Shown here piece by piece: positions 26,055 through 33,630 of a stretch of DNA of 64,000 nucleotides (the stretch's first letter is position 1; every line of letters begins with the position of its first letter). The notes below the pieces were generated by a model, which had not been told where the DNA came from, searched no databases, and was given only the letters and a program-made list of their open reading frames with translations. The stretch lies in the NCBI GenBank assembly GCA_003245715.1, contig QKCJ01000006.1:44082-108081 (forward strand), read 5' to 3'. The DNA comes from a bacterium (GTDB lineage: Bacteria > Planctomycetota > SZUA-567). The position numbers and the translations under genes are program-made.

Positions 26055-28433
26055 ATGTCATCGTTAAGTCATGTTTCGCAGCTGCTCAATAAAGCAACAG
26101 CCCTCTCATGTTCATTTTATATTATTATCAGGGCGTTATCTCCCGGGCTGGATCTCTTTGAGCCTGAAGGTGTTTTTTTATGCGGCATCGCATTCCTTGC
26201 GGTTTTTCTGACTGGTCTGTCTCTTCTTTGTGATAACCGCTGGATAATTCCTGAGAACCGTTTCTGGCTGCCGCTTCTGGCTTTTGGGGGCGTTGCGGTT
26301 TTCTCGTTATATACGGCGTATGCCTCGGGTAATTATCAGCTTGCCTATGACCTTGGTAATATGTGGCTTTCTGATCTGTTTATCATGCTCGCGGTAAGTG
26401 TAAGTAGCGCCGATCCAAATTTGCGGCGGCTATATATGTCATGTCTTCTTGGCGGCGCGGTTGTCGCATGTGTCTATGGCTGGTATCAGGATTTTTACGG
26501 CCTGGATTATTTCCGGCATATTTACGCTGCCAGTGATACGGTTTTTTCAACCAATGAAAATCTGGCAAAAGGTTTTAATATCCGTATCGGTAGCGACCGG
26601 GTTTCAGGACCTTATGCGTACGCTAATTCGTTGGCGGCGGTTGCGGCGATTGCGTTACCGCTAATCTGGCGTGCGGCACTGGAGAGTGGAAGCCGCAAAT
26701 GGCTGTTTTACATTCTCAATGTTTTAATCGTTGGCGGAATCTTGTTAAGTGGCAGCAAGGCAGGGCTTGCTTCGATAATTTTGGTCCAGTTTGCCAGCCT
26801 GTATTTTCTTCAGAAGAAAGAAGCAAGATCGGTTGTGAAATGGTTCTCGCTAAGCGGGTGGCAACTGTTTTTTATCCTTGCTGGGGCTGGTGCTGCTTTT
26901 GCCATTTATCGTTATGCCGGTTTTACTGTGGCTGTCGTGGTTCTCAGTCTGTTGTGGTCGGCGGCAATGGTGTGGGGGGGGGGGGTAATCAGTAATTCCT
27001 CTGCTGTAAAGTTGCGGTTGGTTGGTATTATTTTTTTAGTATTTGCGGTTCTTGGTTTTGTTGGTGGTGTAATATATGTCGGAATCAATTCTGATAAGCC
27101 GAAAATTGTCGCTGCCGGAAAATTTGTTGAAAGCCAGATGGGGGTTCGGCTGAATTACTGGAAGGCGGGGCTGGTGATGTTTGGCGATCATCCTTTCAGA
27201 GGTGTGGGTCTGGATAATTTTGGCGAGTATTATTCTGAGTATAAAACTATTGATGGTTGGGAAGTCAGACGGGCGCATAATCATTATCTGCAGCTTGCGG
27301 CTGATGGCGGGGTGTTCCTGCTTCTTGGTTTTCTGGCTTTTATCTATGTTGTCATTATTCCTGGAAGAAGGCAGTCTGTATCTGCATTGCTGCCGTCATC
27401 GTTTGCTCTGGGTGAATATGTCTGTTACAAGATCGGGTTGTTTTCGGTCATTCTGAGTTTTGTGCTGATTTATTTTTTGTGCATGACGGGTTCGTTTACC
27501 GGGCTGGGCTTTGAATTCTTTCTTTCAGAGTTTAATGGTATTGCCGGCAGTTATACAAAAGCGGGGCTTGGTAACAGCGCATTAATAATAAATGGTTTTG
27601 TTCATTTTATTGTCCTGCCTGCCGTTTTGATTATTACTTTTATTCTCTGTTGGCGGTCTGAAATTGAAAAGCTCGATCTGTGGTGGCTTAAGGCGGGGAT
27701 TGTTGCTGTTCTTCTTCAGGCGTTTTTTGATTTCACCTTATATCATGCTGCGGTTTCAGGTTTGTTTTTTGTCGCTATTGCCCTTTCGCGCCAGCATAAG
27801 CCGGTGTTGGTCGGTGTTGGCAGGATTTTCTCAAGAGCGGGTCTGATTCTGATATTGGTTCTTGGGCTGGTTTATTTCAGCAAGGTATTGCAGCCGCGCC
27901 TTCAGGCGTCGGTATCGGCTAATATCGCCGACAAGATTATGCTGAAGCCCCAGAATTATAAAGATGTCAGGGCGGCGCTTGATTCTTATGATGAGGCTTT
28001 GCGCGTGAGGCCGTATGACAGTAATCTGATTATGCGCCGGGCTGAAGCGCTGGCGAGGCTGAGCAGTACTGAGCCGTCAATTACTCCAGAGGTTGTTCTG
28101 ATGGAATATGATCGCGCGCGGCTGTATGCGCCGCATTCAACAGGGCCGCTGCTTGGCAAGGTTATGCTGATGAATTTCTTCAAGCGGAATCATAGCAGTG
28201 CAGAAAAGGATGAGATTGTTCAGTTATTGAAAAAGGCGGTAGGGCTTTATCCTTTAAAACCTCAACACCATTTGCAGCTTGCGTTGGCTTGTGAAAAAGC
28301 TGGTGACAATGAGAATGCGCAACATGAATTTGCTTTGTCATTAAAGCTGCATGAGATGAGCAGTGACCAGAGGGCGAAACTCTCTGAAAACGAGTTGGCG
28401 TTGATTAAAAGGCGTTTGCAGGAAAAGCGTTAA
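26055..28433 (+). CDS. O-antigen ligase/polymerase-type membrane protein with C-terminal TPR region
   Basis: This is a 792-residue protein with about a dozen membrane helices in residues ~15-620. The O-antigen ligase/polymerase (Wzy_C) signature lies near residues 355-430: RLNYWKAGLVMFGDHPFRGV, GLDNFGEYYSEY, and RAHNHYLQLAADGGVFLLLG with the catalytic-type His. The C-terminal ~150 residues are soluble TPR-like helices (LDSYDEALRVRPYDSNLIM, LQLALACEKAGDNENAQHEF). The family ligates or polymerises glycan chains at the periplasmic face of the inner membrane. Whether the product is O-antigen, exopolysaccharide or glycoprotein glycan cannot be told. No other surface-glycan genes are adjacent. GGAAGG precedes the ATG. 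Confidence 0.85.
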   Translation: MSSLSHVSQLLNKATALSCSFYIIIRALSPGLDLFEPEGVFLCGIAFLAVFLTGLSLLCDNRWIIPENRFWLPLLAFGGVAVFSLYTAYASGNYQLAYDLGNMWLSDLFIMLAVSVSSADPNLRRLYMSCLLGGAVVACVYGWYQDFYGLDYFRHIYAASDTVFSTNENLAKGFNIRIGSDRVSGPYAYANSLAAVAAIALPLIWRAALESGSRKWLFYILNVLIVGGILLSGSKAGLASIILVQFASLYFLQKKEARSVVKWFSLSGWQLFFILAGAGAAFAIYRYAGFTVAVVVLSLLWSAAMVWGGGVISNSSAVKLRLVGIIFLVFAVLGFVGGVIYVGINSDKPKIVAAGKFVESQMGVRLNYWKAGLVMFGDHPFRGVGLDNFGEYYSEYKTIDGWEVRRAHNHYLQLAADGGVFLLLGFLAFIYVVIIPGRRQSVSALLPSSFALGEYVCYKIGLFSVILSFVLIYFLCMTGSFTGLGFEFFLSEFNGIAGSYTKAGLGNSALIINGFVHFIVLPAVLIITFILCWRSEIEKLDLWWLKAGIVAVLLQAFFDFTLYHAAVSGLFFVAIALSRQHKPVLVGVGRIFSRAGLILILVLGLVYFSKVLQPRLQASVSANIADKIMLKPQNYKDVRAALDSYDEALRVRPYDSNLIMRRAEALARLSSTEPSITPEVVLMEYDRARLYAPHSTGPLLGKVMLMNFFKRNHSSAEKDEIVQLLKKAVGLYPLKPQHHLQLALACEKAGDNENAQHEFALSLKLHEMSSDQRAKLSENELALIKRRLQEKR

Positions 28434-28437
28434 AGTC

Positions 28438-28465
28438 TTGTTTGCAGGATGATATTTTGTAAAAT
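28438..28465 (+). promoter_or_regulatory. Candidate promoter for the FabK-like gene
   Basis: TTGTTT (28438-28443), a 16-base spacer and TAAAAT (28460-28465), 38 bases before the ATG. Confidence 0.4.
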
Positions 28466-28502
28466 TATGAATAAGTTATTCAGGATAATATAAGGAAAAA
28501 AG

Positions 28503-29516
28503 ATGGAACTATTGGAAAAATTCTGGCAGCGCGGCAAAGATTTTCTTGGGGTTAAATACCCGGTTATTTCAGGTGCGATGACCTGGATCAGCACCTCAGA
28601 TCTTGTCAAGGCGGTTTGCGACAATGGCGGTTTTGGTGTGCTTGCCGGGGGTAACATGCCGCCTGAGCTTTTTGAGCAGGAAATAGATAAGTGTATAGCG
28701 GAGAATAAGACTCCCTTCGGCGTGAACATGATTACAATCGCACCTAACTATCAGGCGCATCTTGATATTGTTGAGAAGAAGGATGTCAAGGTTGTGGTCT
28801 TTGCCGGTACAATTCCTGCCAAACCTGAGATTGACCGCATGAAGGCTTCAGGCAAAAAAGTTATGGCGTTTGCTCCTGCTGAGTCTATTGCCAAGCGTAT
28901 GATAAAATTCGGTGTTGACGCGCTGGTTATTGAAGGTTTTGAGGCGGGTGGGCATATCGGTCACGTTTCGACGCTTGTCCTCTTGCAGGAAATCCTGTTT
29001 AACTATTCAGATATTCCGGTATTTGTTGCTGGTGGTATTGCCGGCGGCAAGATGGTTGCGCACCTTCTTGCGATGGGTGCGGCTGGTGTGCAGCTTGGTA
29101 CACGGTTTGTAATGACTGAAGAGTGTCAGGCTCATGTGGACATGAAAAAAGCATTTGTCAGGGCGCAGGCACGTCATGCCGGGGCGAGTACTCAGGTTGA
29201 TCCGCGACTGCCGGTTGTTTCTGTGCGTGCGATCAAAAATAAGGCTACGGAAGATTTTGCCCAGCTGCAGGTTGATCTTATTTCAAAGATTGCGGCGGGT
29301 GAGGTTGAGCGTAATGAAGCGATTGAGCTGGTTGAGAATTTCTGGATTGGCGGCTTGCGCAAGGCGGTGGTTGATGGCGACATCGACGGCGGTAGCCTGA
29401 TGGCTGGTCAGAGCGTTGGCCTTTTCAAGGATATCAAACCGATGAAGGATGTTTTTGCCGAGCTGGTTGAAGAGGCTGAGACAGAGCTTCAGAAAATGAA
29501 GAACATGTTCAGCTGA
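28503..29516 (+). CDS. FabK-like enoyl-ACP reductase / nitronate monooxygenase family flavoprotein
   Basis: This 337-residue TIM-barrel protein probably binds FMN. Signatures are KYPVISGAMTWISTSDLVKA, FGVLAGGN, PFGVNMITIAP, VIEGFEAGGHIGHVSTLVLL (the FabK phosphate/flavin loop and catalytic His region), VFVAGGIAGGKMVAHLLAMG and GVQLGTRFVMTEEC. FabK uses NADH to reduce enoyl-ACP in fatty-acid synthesis; close relatives oxidise nitronates. The EAGGHIG motif and length fit FabK better, but members of this family are hard to separate by eye. It stands alone, with its own candidate promoter and a strong terminator. Confidence 0.85.
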   Translation: MELLEKFWQRGKDFLGVKYPVISGAMTWISTSDLVKAVCDNGGFGVLAGGNMPPELFEQEIDKCIAENKTPFGVNMITIAPNYQAHLDIVEKKDVKVVVFAGTIPAKPEIDRMKASGKKVMAFAPAESIAKRMIKFGVDALVIEGFEAGGHIGHVSTLVLLQEILFNYSDIPVFVAGGIAGGKMVAHLLAMGAAGVQLGTRFVMTEECQAHVDMKKAFVRAQARHAGASTQVDPRLPVVSVRAIKNKATEDFAQLQVDLISKIAAGEVERNEAIELVENFWIGGLRKAVVDGDIDGGSLMAGQSVGLFKDIKPMKDVFAELVEEAETELQKMKNMFS

Positions 29517-29591
29517 ATTTTACTGGTAGTGTATGCTGCATTTTATTGATTGAGGGGGGTGTGGGTTCACTGTTTCAGTTATTGCACATAT

Positions 29592-29627
29592 AAAAAAGAG
29601 GACGGGCTGATACCGTCCTCTTTTTTT
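29592..29627. terminator. Bidirectional terminator between the FabK-like gene and the reverse SGNH gene
   Basis: AAAAAAGAGGACGG (29592-29605) pairs with CCGTCCTCTTTTTT (29613-29626) around a 7-base loop. It has A- and T-tracts on both sides, so it works on both strands. Confidence 0.92.
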
Positions 29628-29662
29628 GTTTACTGTTATTTTGGGCCGTGTAGGAAAGGGAG

Positions 29663-30370
29663 TTATGCCCGGTTGTCTGACGACTCGTCCATCAGGTTCT
29701 GGATTTTTCTCGCTTCTTCCCAGAACTCGGCGCTGTCGGCTCCCAGAGTAAGACCGAATTTTCTGGCGATATCAAGTCCCATAACCATGTTTCCTTTATA
29801 GTTTACATGGCACATGTCATGCATCATCGGAACATACAGATCACGGTGCTTTTCTCTGAAGGGCTCCCAGTGCGCAAGGTGGTCCACCAGAGGCGTCTGC
29901 AGTTCTTCCGCGGTTCGGCGGACAATATCCATGTATTGGTAAAATCCTTTGTGCATGTCAGGGCCGGGGTTTTCGCCGGGATCAAATGAGTAGTAAGTCT
30001 GAAATACCACCGCACACTCAAGAGCGGTGAATCTGCGGTGAAGCTCGCGCAGGTTGGCAGTAAATTCATCCGGGGAGATATTTTTTACGGGGTTGCTGTC
30101 ATTGCCGCCAATTGTTATGAAGACCAGATGGGGACGGTAAAAGGCCGCGTCCTGTTCAAAACGCGCCAGAAGATCTGCGCTGGTGTGCCCGCCGATTCCT
30201 GTGTTGATGCAGCGGTGATTTCTGCCGTAAGTCTGCCGCAATGCCAGATCAATACAGTCAAACCAGTGCAATCCACTCAGAAAATGCTCGGTGTTTGAAG
30301 AACCAAAACCTAAAACACGTTGCAGGATACCATCTTTGAGGTTATCAAGAACCTTTTCAACAGTAAACAT
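29663..30370 (-). CDS. Cytoplasmic SGNH/GDSL hydrolase
   Basis: This 235-residue protein has no signal peptide. It has the four SGNH blocks: GFGSSNTEHF (block I, nucleophile Ser in G-S-S), NTGIGGHTSADLLARF (block II Gly), ITIGGNDSNP (block III Asn), and MHDMCHVNYKGNMVMG (block V, Asp and His). These enzymes are mostly carbohydrate deacetylases or lipases; the substrate here is unknown. It is divergent from a second SGNH gene whose promoter shares the same 10-base -10 element. That points to joint control, perhaps for intracellular deacetylation of imported sugars. AAAGGC precedes the ATG. Confidence 0.8.
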   Translation of the reverse strand: MFTVEKVLDNLKDGILQRVLGFGSSNTEHFLSGLHWFDCIDLALRQTYGRNHRCINTGIGGHTSADLLARFEQDAAFYRPHLVFITIGGNDSNPVKNISPDEFTANLRELHRRFTALECAVVFQTYYSFDPGENPGPDMHKGFYQYMDIVRRTAEELQTPLVDHLAHWEPFREKHRDLYVPMMHDMCHVNYKGNMVMGLDIARKFGLTLGADSAEFWEEARKIQNLMDESSDNRA

Positions 30371-30406
30371 CGAAATTGCCTTTCAATATAAAGTAGTAGA
30401 GATAGG

Positions 30407-30438
30407 GTATACAATATCACATAAAATACGTAAGTAAA
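30407..30438 (-). promoter_or_regulatory. Promoter of the reverse SGNH gene with TATTGTATAC element
   Basis: On the reverse strand, TTTACT (30438-30433), a 16-base spacer and TATTGT (30416-30411). The -10 is the start of TATTGTATAC, which also occurs in the divergent promoter. Confidence 0.55.
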
Positions 30439-30552
30439 GGACTATATGTTAAATAAAAATATCTTGGGGGTATAACTTGTTGGCATATCTGGAAATACGG
30501 CCATGTTTTTTAATTGGATTGTTTTTTTTGAGTTTAAATATTTATTTCTTCT

Positions 30553-30584
30553 TTGAATAAAAGCAATTGTGTTGTATTGTATAC
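30553..30584 (+). promoter_or_regulatory. Promoter of the forward SGNH gene with TATTGTATAC element
   Basis: TTGAAT (30553-30558), a 16-base spacer and TATTGT (30575-30580) inside TATTGTATAC (30575-30584). It contains the palindrome TGTATACA (30578-30585), a possible operator at the -10. Confidence 0.55.
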
Positions 30585-30629
30585 ATCTGATGGGTGCAGG
30601 TAAAGTTTATTTGACAAGGAAGTGTTTCA

Positions 30630-31259
30630 ATGAATACCAAAATTGATCTTCACAGGTACCGTGAGCAGATTGACGAACTTATTGCCGGGTTGGCGGAGAA
30701 TCCTCCGGCGCCGGGCGGGGTGCTTCTTTATGGCAGTTCGACTATGGCTAATTGGCGGGGAGATGGTATGTGTTACCGTCAGCTGGCCCCGCTGCCGGTG
30801 AGCAATACCGGTTTTGGCGGATCGACGGCGGAAGAAGCGTTGTATTATTATCAGCAGTTGGTTGTGCCGGTACGTCCCTCGGTGATTGCTTATTATGAGG
30901 GGGCTAATGACCTGAATAACGGTTATGAGCCGGAAGAAATTCTTTCGATGACCCACAGGTTATTTGAGTGGTGCCGTCAGGATTTTCCGGGAGTGAAGTT
31001 TATTATTGTGCCGGTTAAACTGTCCCCGGGATTGAATGTCGATTTTAAAAAGGGCAAATTGTGTAATCAGATGTTTGCCGATTACGCGGCTGAATATGCA
31101 GATACCTCGATAATTGATGTTGCGGGTTTCCTCTATGATGAGGATGGCAATGATCGTCTGGAGATCTATGTTGAGGATAAGCTGCATCATAACGAGAAAG
31201 GTTATCTGGAGCTGGCTGCCATATTAAAGGCGGAAATTGATACGGTTTATAAGGGCTGA
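30630..31259 (+). CDS. SGNH/GDSL hydrolase
   Basis: This 209-residue cytoplasmic protein has no signal peptide. SGNH blocks are LLYGSSTMANW (Ser), NTGFGGSTAEEAL (Gly), YYEGANDLNNGY (Asn), and DKLHHNEKGYLELA (Asp..His; two His are adjacent). The GANDL block places it with the GDSL-like lipase/acylhydrolase group found near sugar-use genes. Its exact substrate is unknown. AAGGAAG precedes the ATG. The next gene, a secreted esterase, begins 58 bases after the stop. An alternative longer start for that gene would overlap this one, so the two are probably one transcript. Confidence 0.8.
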   Translation: MNTKIDLHRYREQIDELIAGLAENPPAPGGVLLYGSSTMANWRGDGMCYRQLAPLPVSNTGFGGSTAEEALYYYQQLVVPVRPSVIAYYEGANDLNNGYEPEEILSMTHRLFEWCRQDFPGVKFIIVPVKLSPGLNVDFKKGKLCNQMFADYAAEYADTSIIDVAGFLYDEDGNDRLEIYVEDKLHHNEKGYLELAAILKAEIDTVYKG

Positions 31260-31317
31260 GTGGTCGCTGAGCGCGATTTATATTGTGCCATTATTTGTAT
31301 TTGTAAAGGGAAATGAT

Positions 31318-32934
31318 ATGCGTAAGGGTGATTTATGGAAGCTGCTCGTCGGGGTCTTTGTTTGTCTTGCCTTGGGGGGTAACGCGGCTGACAATAAACC
31401 ATACAAGACAAAAACGATTAAGGATATCTCATACCTGACTGAGCCGACAGATGATGAGTATCGCAAGGAAATCTCGAAGCTGGATCTTTATCTTCCTGAA
31501 GGCAAAAAAGAGTTCCCGACTTTGGTGTATTTCCATGGTGGCGGGCTTACTGGAGGCAGACGTGGTGGTCCGCGGCAGTTGGTGGCGCTTGGTATTGCGG
31601 TAGTTGGGGTTGAATATCGGCTTTATCCAAAGTGCAAACATCCTGAATATATCGAGGATTGCGCGGCAGCGACGGCCTGGGTCTTTAAGAATATTGCAAA
31701 ATATGGTGGCGACCCGAGCAAGATTTTTATCGCCGGTTATTCGGCAGGCGGCTATCTCACCGGCATGCTTGCGATGGACAAGAAGTATCTGGCTGCGCAG
31801 GGAGTGGATGCCGATAAACTGGCTGGGGCGCTATTTCAGAGTGGGCATACCATCACGCATTTTACAGTGCGAAAACAATTTGGTTATGGAGTGCAGCAGG
31901 GAATATGCGATGAGAACTCGCCGATGTATCACATCCGCAAGACACCTTTCCCGATTATTCTGCAGTGCGGGGACAATGACTATCCGTCCCGGCAGGAGGA
32001 AAACCGGCTCTTTGAGTCCATGATGATCCGCTATGCCAAACAGCCTCGTGACCGGATCAGATACTGTGAATATGAAGGAACGCACGGTACTCTGAGCAGT
32101 AATAAATACTTCAAGAAAGACACTGCTAATTTTATCCTCAAGCATTCCGGTATGCCGTGTGAAGAAATTCAGGGACAACCTGAGGAGTCGCCGGTAGGCT
32201 ATTTTCGGAAATATGATGAAAATTATTATCTGACAGTTGCAAATAAGGGTGTTGGGGTGCTTGTTGTTGATGGAAAAGAAATCAAGGCTGATGAGAACAA
32301 TACCTATAAGCTTGCGGAGAAACCATTGAATGGAAAGCTGACGATTGTTAATCAGCTGCCGATTGTTGAAGTTGCGGAAGTTAAAAATTACGCACTCAAG
32401 GATGGCGAGGCCAGTGCAATAAAATTTGCAAACGGGGTCAAGGTTTGGCGGGAGAAAGATAATCTTAATGTTTCTCTAGTCAGGAAGAACGCGAAGATAA
32501 AAACTCCGCAGGATGGCAAGTATTACAGCGCAGACGGGATGGAGATTTTTGTGGACAGAACCCCGCTCAGGAATATTGATAAAAAAGAAACCGGAAGCCC
32601 TAAAACCAGCGTGGATGTAAAACAGTTTCTTTTTTCCGTAAAACCTGATTCAAAGGGTAAGGTTATGGCCGTGGTTCATTCCTCTGCTGGTGGAAGTGAT
32701 ATTACTTTAAAATCAAAGGTTAAGGTTAATACTGAAATCAAAGAAGGCGGTTACACGATGCTGGTGACAATTCCGCTGGCTGAAATTTCAGCGCTGAATA
32801 AAGAAAATGTGATTGGCCTCAATGTGCAGGTTAATGACTATGAGTCCGGCAAGAAGAAAGAAGAAGACCTTAGTGGCGCTAAAAAGCTGTCTTATGCCGA
32901 GCGTCAGCATTATCCGCTCTTCAGGTTTGAGTAA
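31318..32934 (+). CDS. Secreted alpha/beta-hydrolase esterase with C-terminal CBM9-like domain
   Basis: This is a 538-residue protein with a signal peptide of about 24 residues (LWKLLVGVFVCLALGGNAA). Residues ~40-290 are an alpha/beta hydrolase: oxyanion motif YFHGGGLTGG, nucleophile elbow IAGYSAGGY, Asp in QCGDNDYPS, and His in EGTHGTL. This resembles the BD-FAE/acetyl-xylan-esterase-type carbohydrate esterases. Residues ~370-538 match a CBM9-like domain (DGMEIFVDRTPLRNID, MLVTIPLAEISAL, YAERQHYPLFRF); the same domain occurs in the large protein at 57892-61545. The start at 31318 is chosen because AAAGGGAAA precedes it and a signal peptide follows. An ORF start 27 codons earlier would spoil the signal peptide. 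Confidence 0.85.
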   Translation: MRKGDLWKLLVGVFVCLALGGNAADNKPYKTKTIKDISYLTEPTDDEYRKEISKLDLYLPEGKKEFPTLVYFHGGGLTGGRRGGPRQLVALGIAVVGVEYRLYPKCKHPEYIEDCAAATAWVFKNIAKYGGDPSKIFIAGYSAGGYLTGMLAMDKKYLAAQGVDADKLAGALFQSGHTITHFTVRKQFGYGVQQGICDENSPMYHIRKTPFPIILQCGDNDYPSRQEENRLFESMMIRYAKQPRDRIRYCEYEGTHGTLSSNKYFKKDTANFILKHSGMPCEEIQGQPEESPVGYFRKYDENYYLTVANKGVGVLVVDGKEIKADENNTYKLAEKPLNGKLTIVNQLPIVEVAEVKNYALKDGEASAIKFANGVKVWREKDNLNVSLVRKNAKIKTPQDGKYYSADGMEIFVDRTPLRNIDKKETGSPKTSVDVKQFLFSVKPDSKGKVMAVVHSSAGGSDITLKSKVKVNTEIKEGGYTMLVTIPLAEISALNKENVIGLNVQVNDYESGKKKEEDLSGAKKLSYAERQHYPLFRFE

Positions 32935-32979
32935 CTTCAGATATCGGTTTCACTGAGAATACATTTCGCTTTTATGTAT

Positions 32980-33011
32980 AAATGCACTCCGGGTCGGACT
33001 GGGGTGCATTT
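32980..33011 (+). terminator. Intrinsic terminator after the secreted esterase
   Basis: AAATGCACTCC (32980-32990) pairs with GGGGTGCATTT (33001-33011), one G-U pair, followed by ATTATTTTG. Confidence 0.8.
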
Positions 33012-33630
33012 ATTATTTTGCAGACAATTTAATGAATCTTTAACGGATAATAAGGAGGGTAATATTTGACAAAAGAGTCGGTTCGTAAAGAGTTGTGGCG
33101 ATAACAAATATGTTTCCAATTTGTGGTCAAAAGCTTTTGAACTTTGAATGAGTAAAAAAAAAGTAAAATAAAAATTAGCGCGCTTGGCAGTAAAACTGAG
33201 AAAAAAATATATCCAGATAAACGCCGTTATTGCCTGTTTGTGAGATGTGATGGTTTGATGCTCAAAAAAGTCAGGATTGATTAAATATGGCACAATAAGG
33301 TTAAATATTTGTAAGTGCCGATAAATATAGAGTTGTGGTGTTCGGATGGGCGGCTTTTTGTTGTTTGGGTTGATGGTTTTTGGGGTAGGGTTGATTAGGG
33401 GAAAATAAGAAATTATATTCATGTTTGTTTGTTGGGTATTGCGGGGGCATCCGTGGTGGGTTTTAGAAAAATCAGCTATGGTTGCAATTGAAATTTTGTT
33501 GGGATAGACTAATCAATATGGCGGTAGGTTACAAATAGATTTCCAGTATTTATAACGCTTAGTCCAGGGTTGTCAGATAAATAATTTTGTTAAGAAGTTA
33601 TAGCCAACCATAAAATAAAGGGAATTCCAA
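33012..33630. other. 620-base gene-poor interval
   Basis: No convincing gene is visible. A well-placed AAGGAGG (33052-33058) precedes a TTG-initiated frame of only 12 codons (33066-33104, ending TAA), perhaps the stub of a lost gene. The rest is A/T-rich with an A-tract near 33160 and a T/G-rich stretch at 33350-33420. A 161-residue reverse frame at 32937-33422 crosses the terminator and lacks a start site or protein-like composition, so it is not accepted. Confidence 0.4.

Noticed and set aside
32937..33422. 161-residue reverse frame after the secreted esterase
   Set aside because: It runs through a clear terminator and an A-tract, with no ribosome site and an implausible composition.
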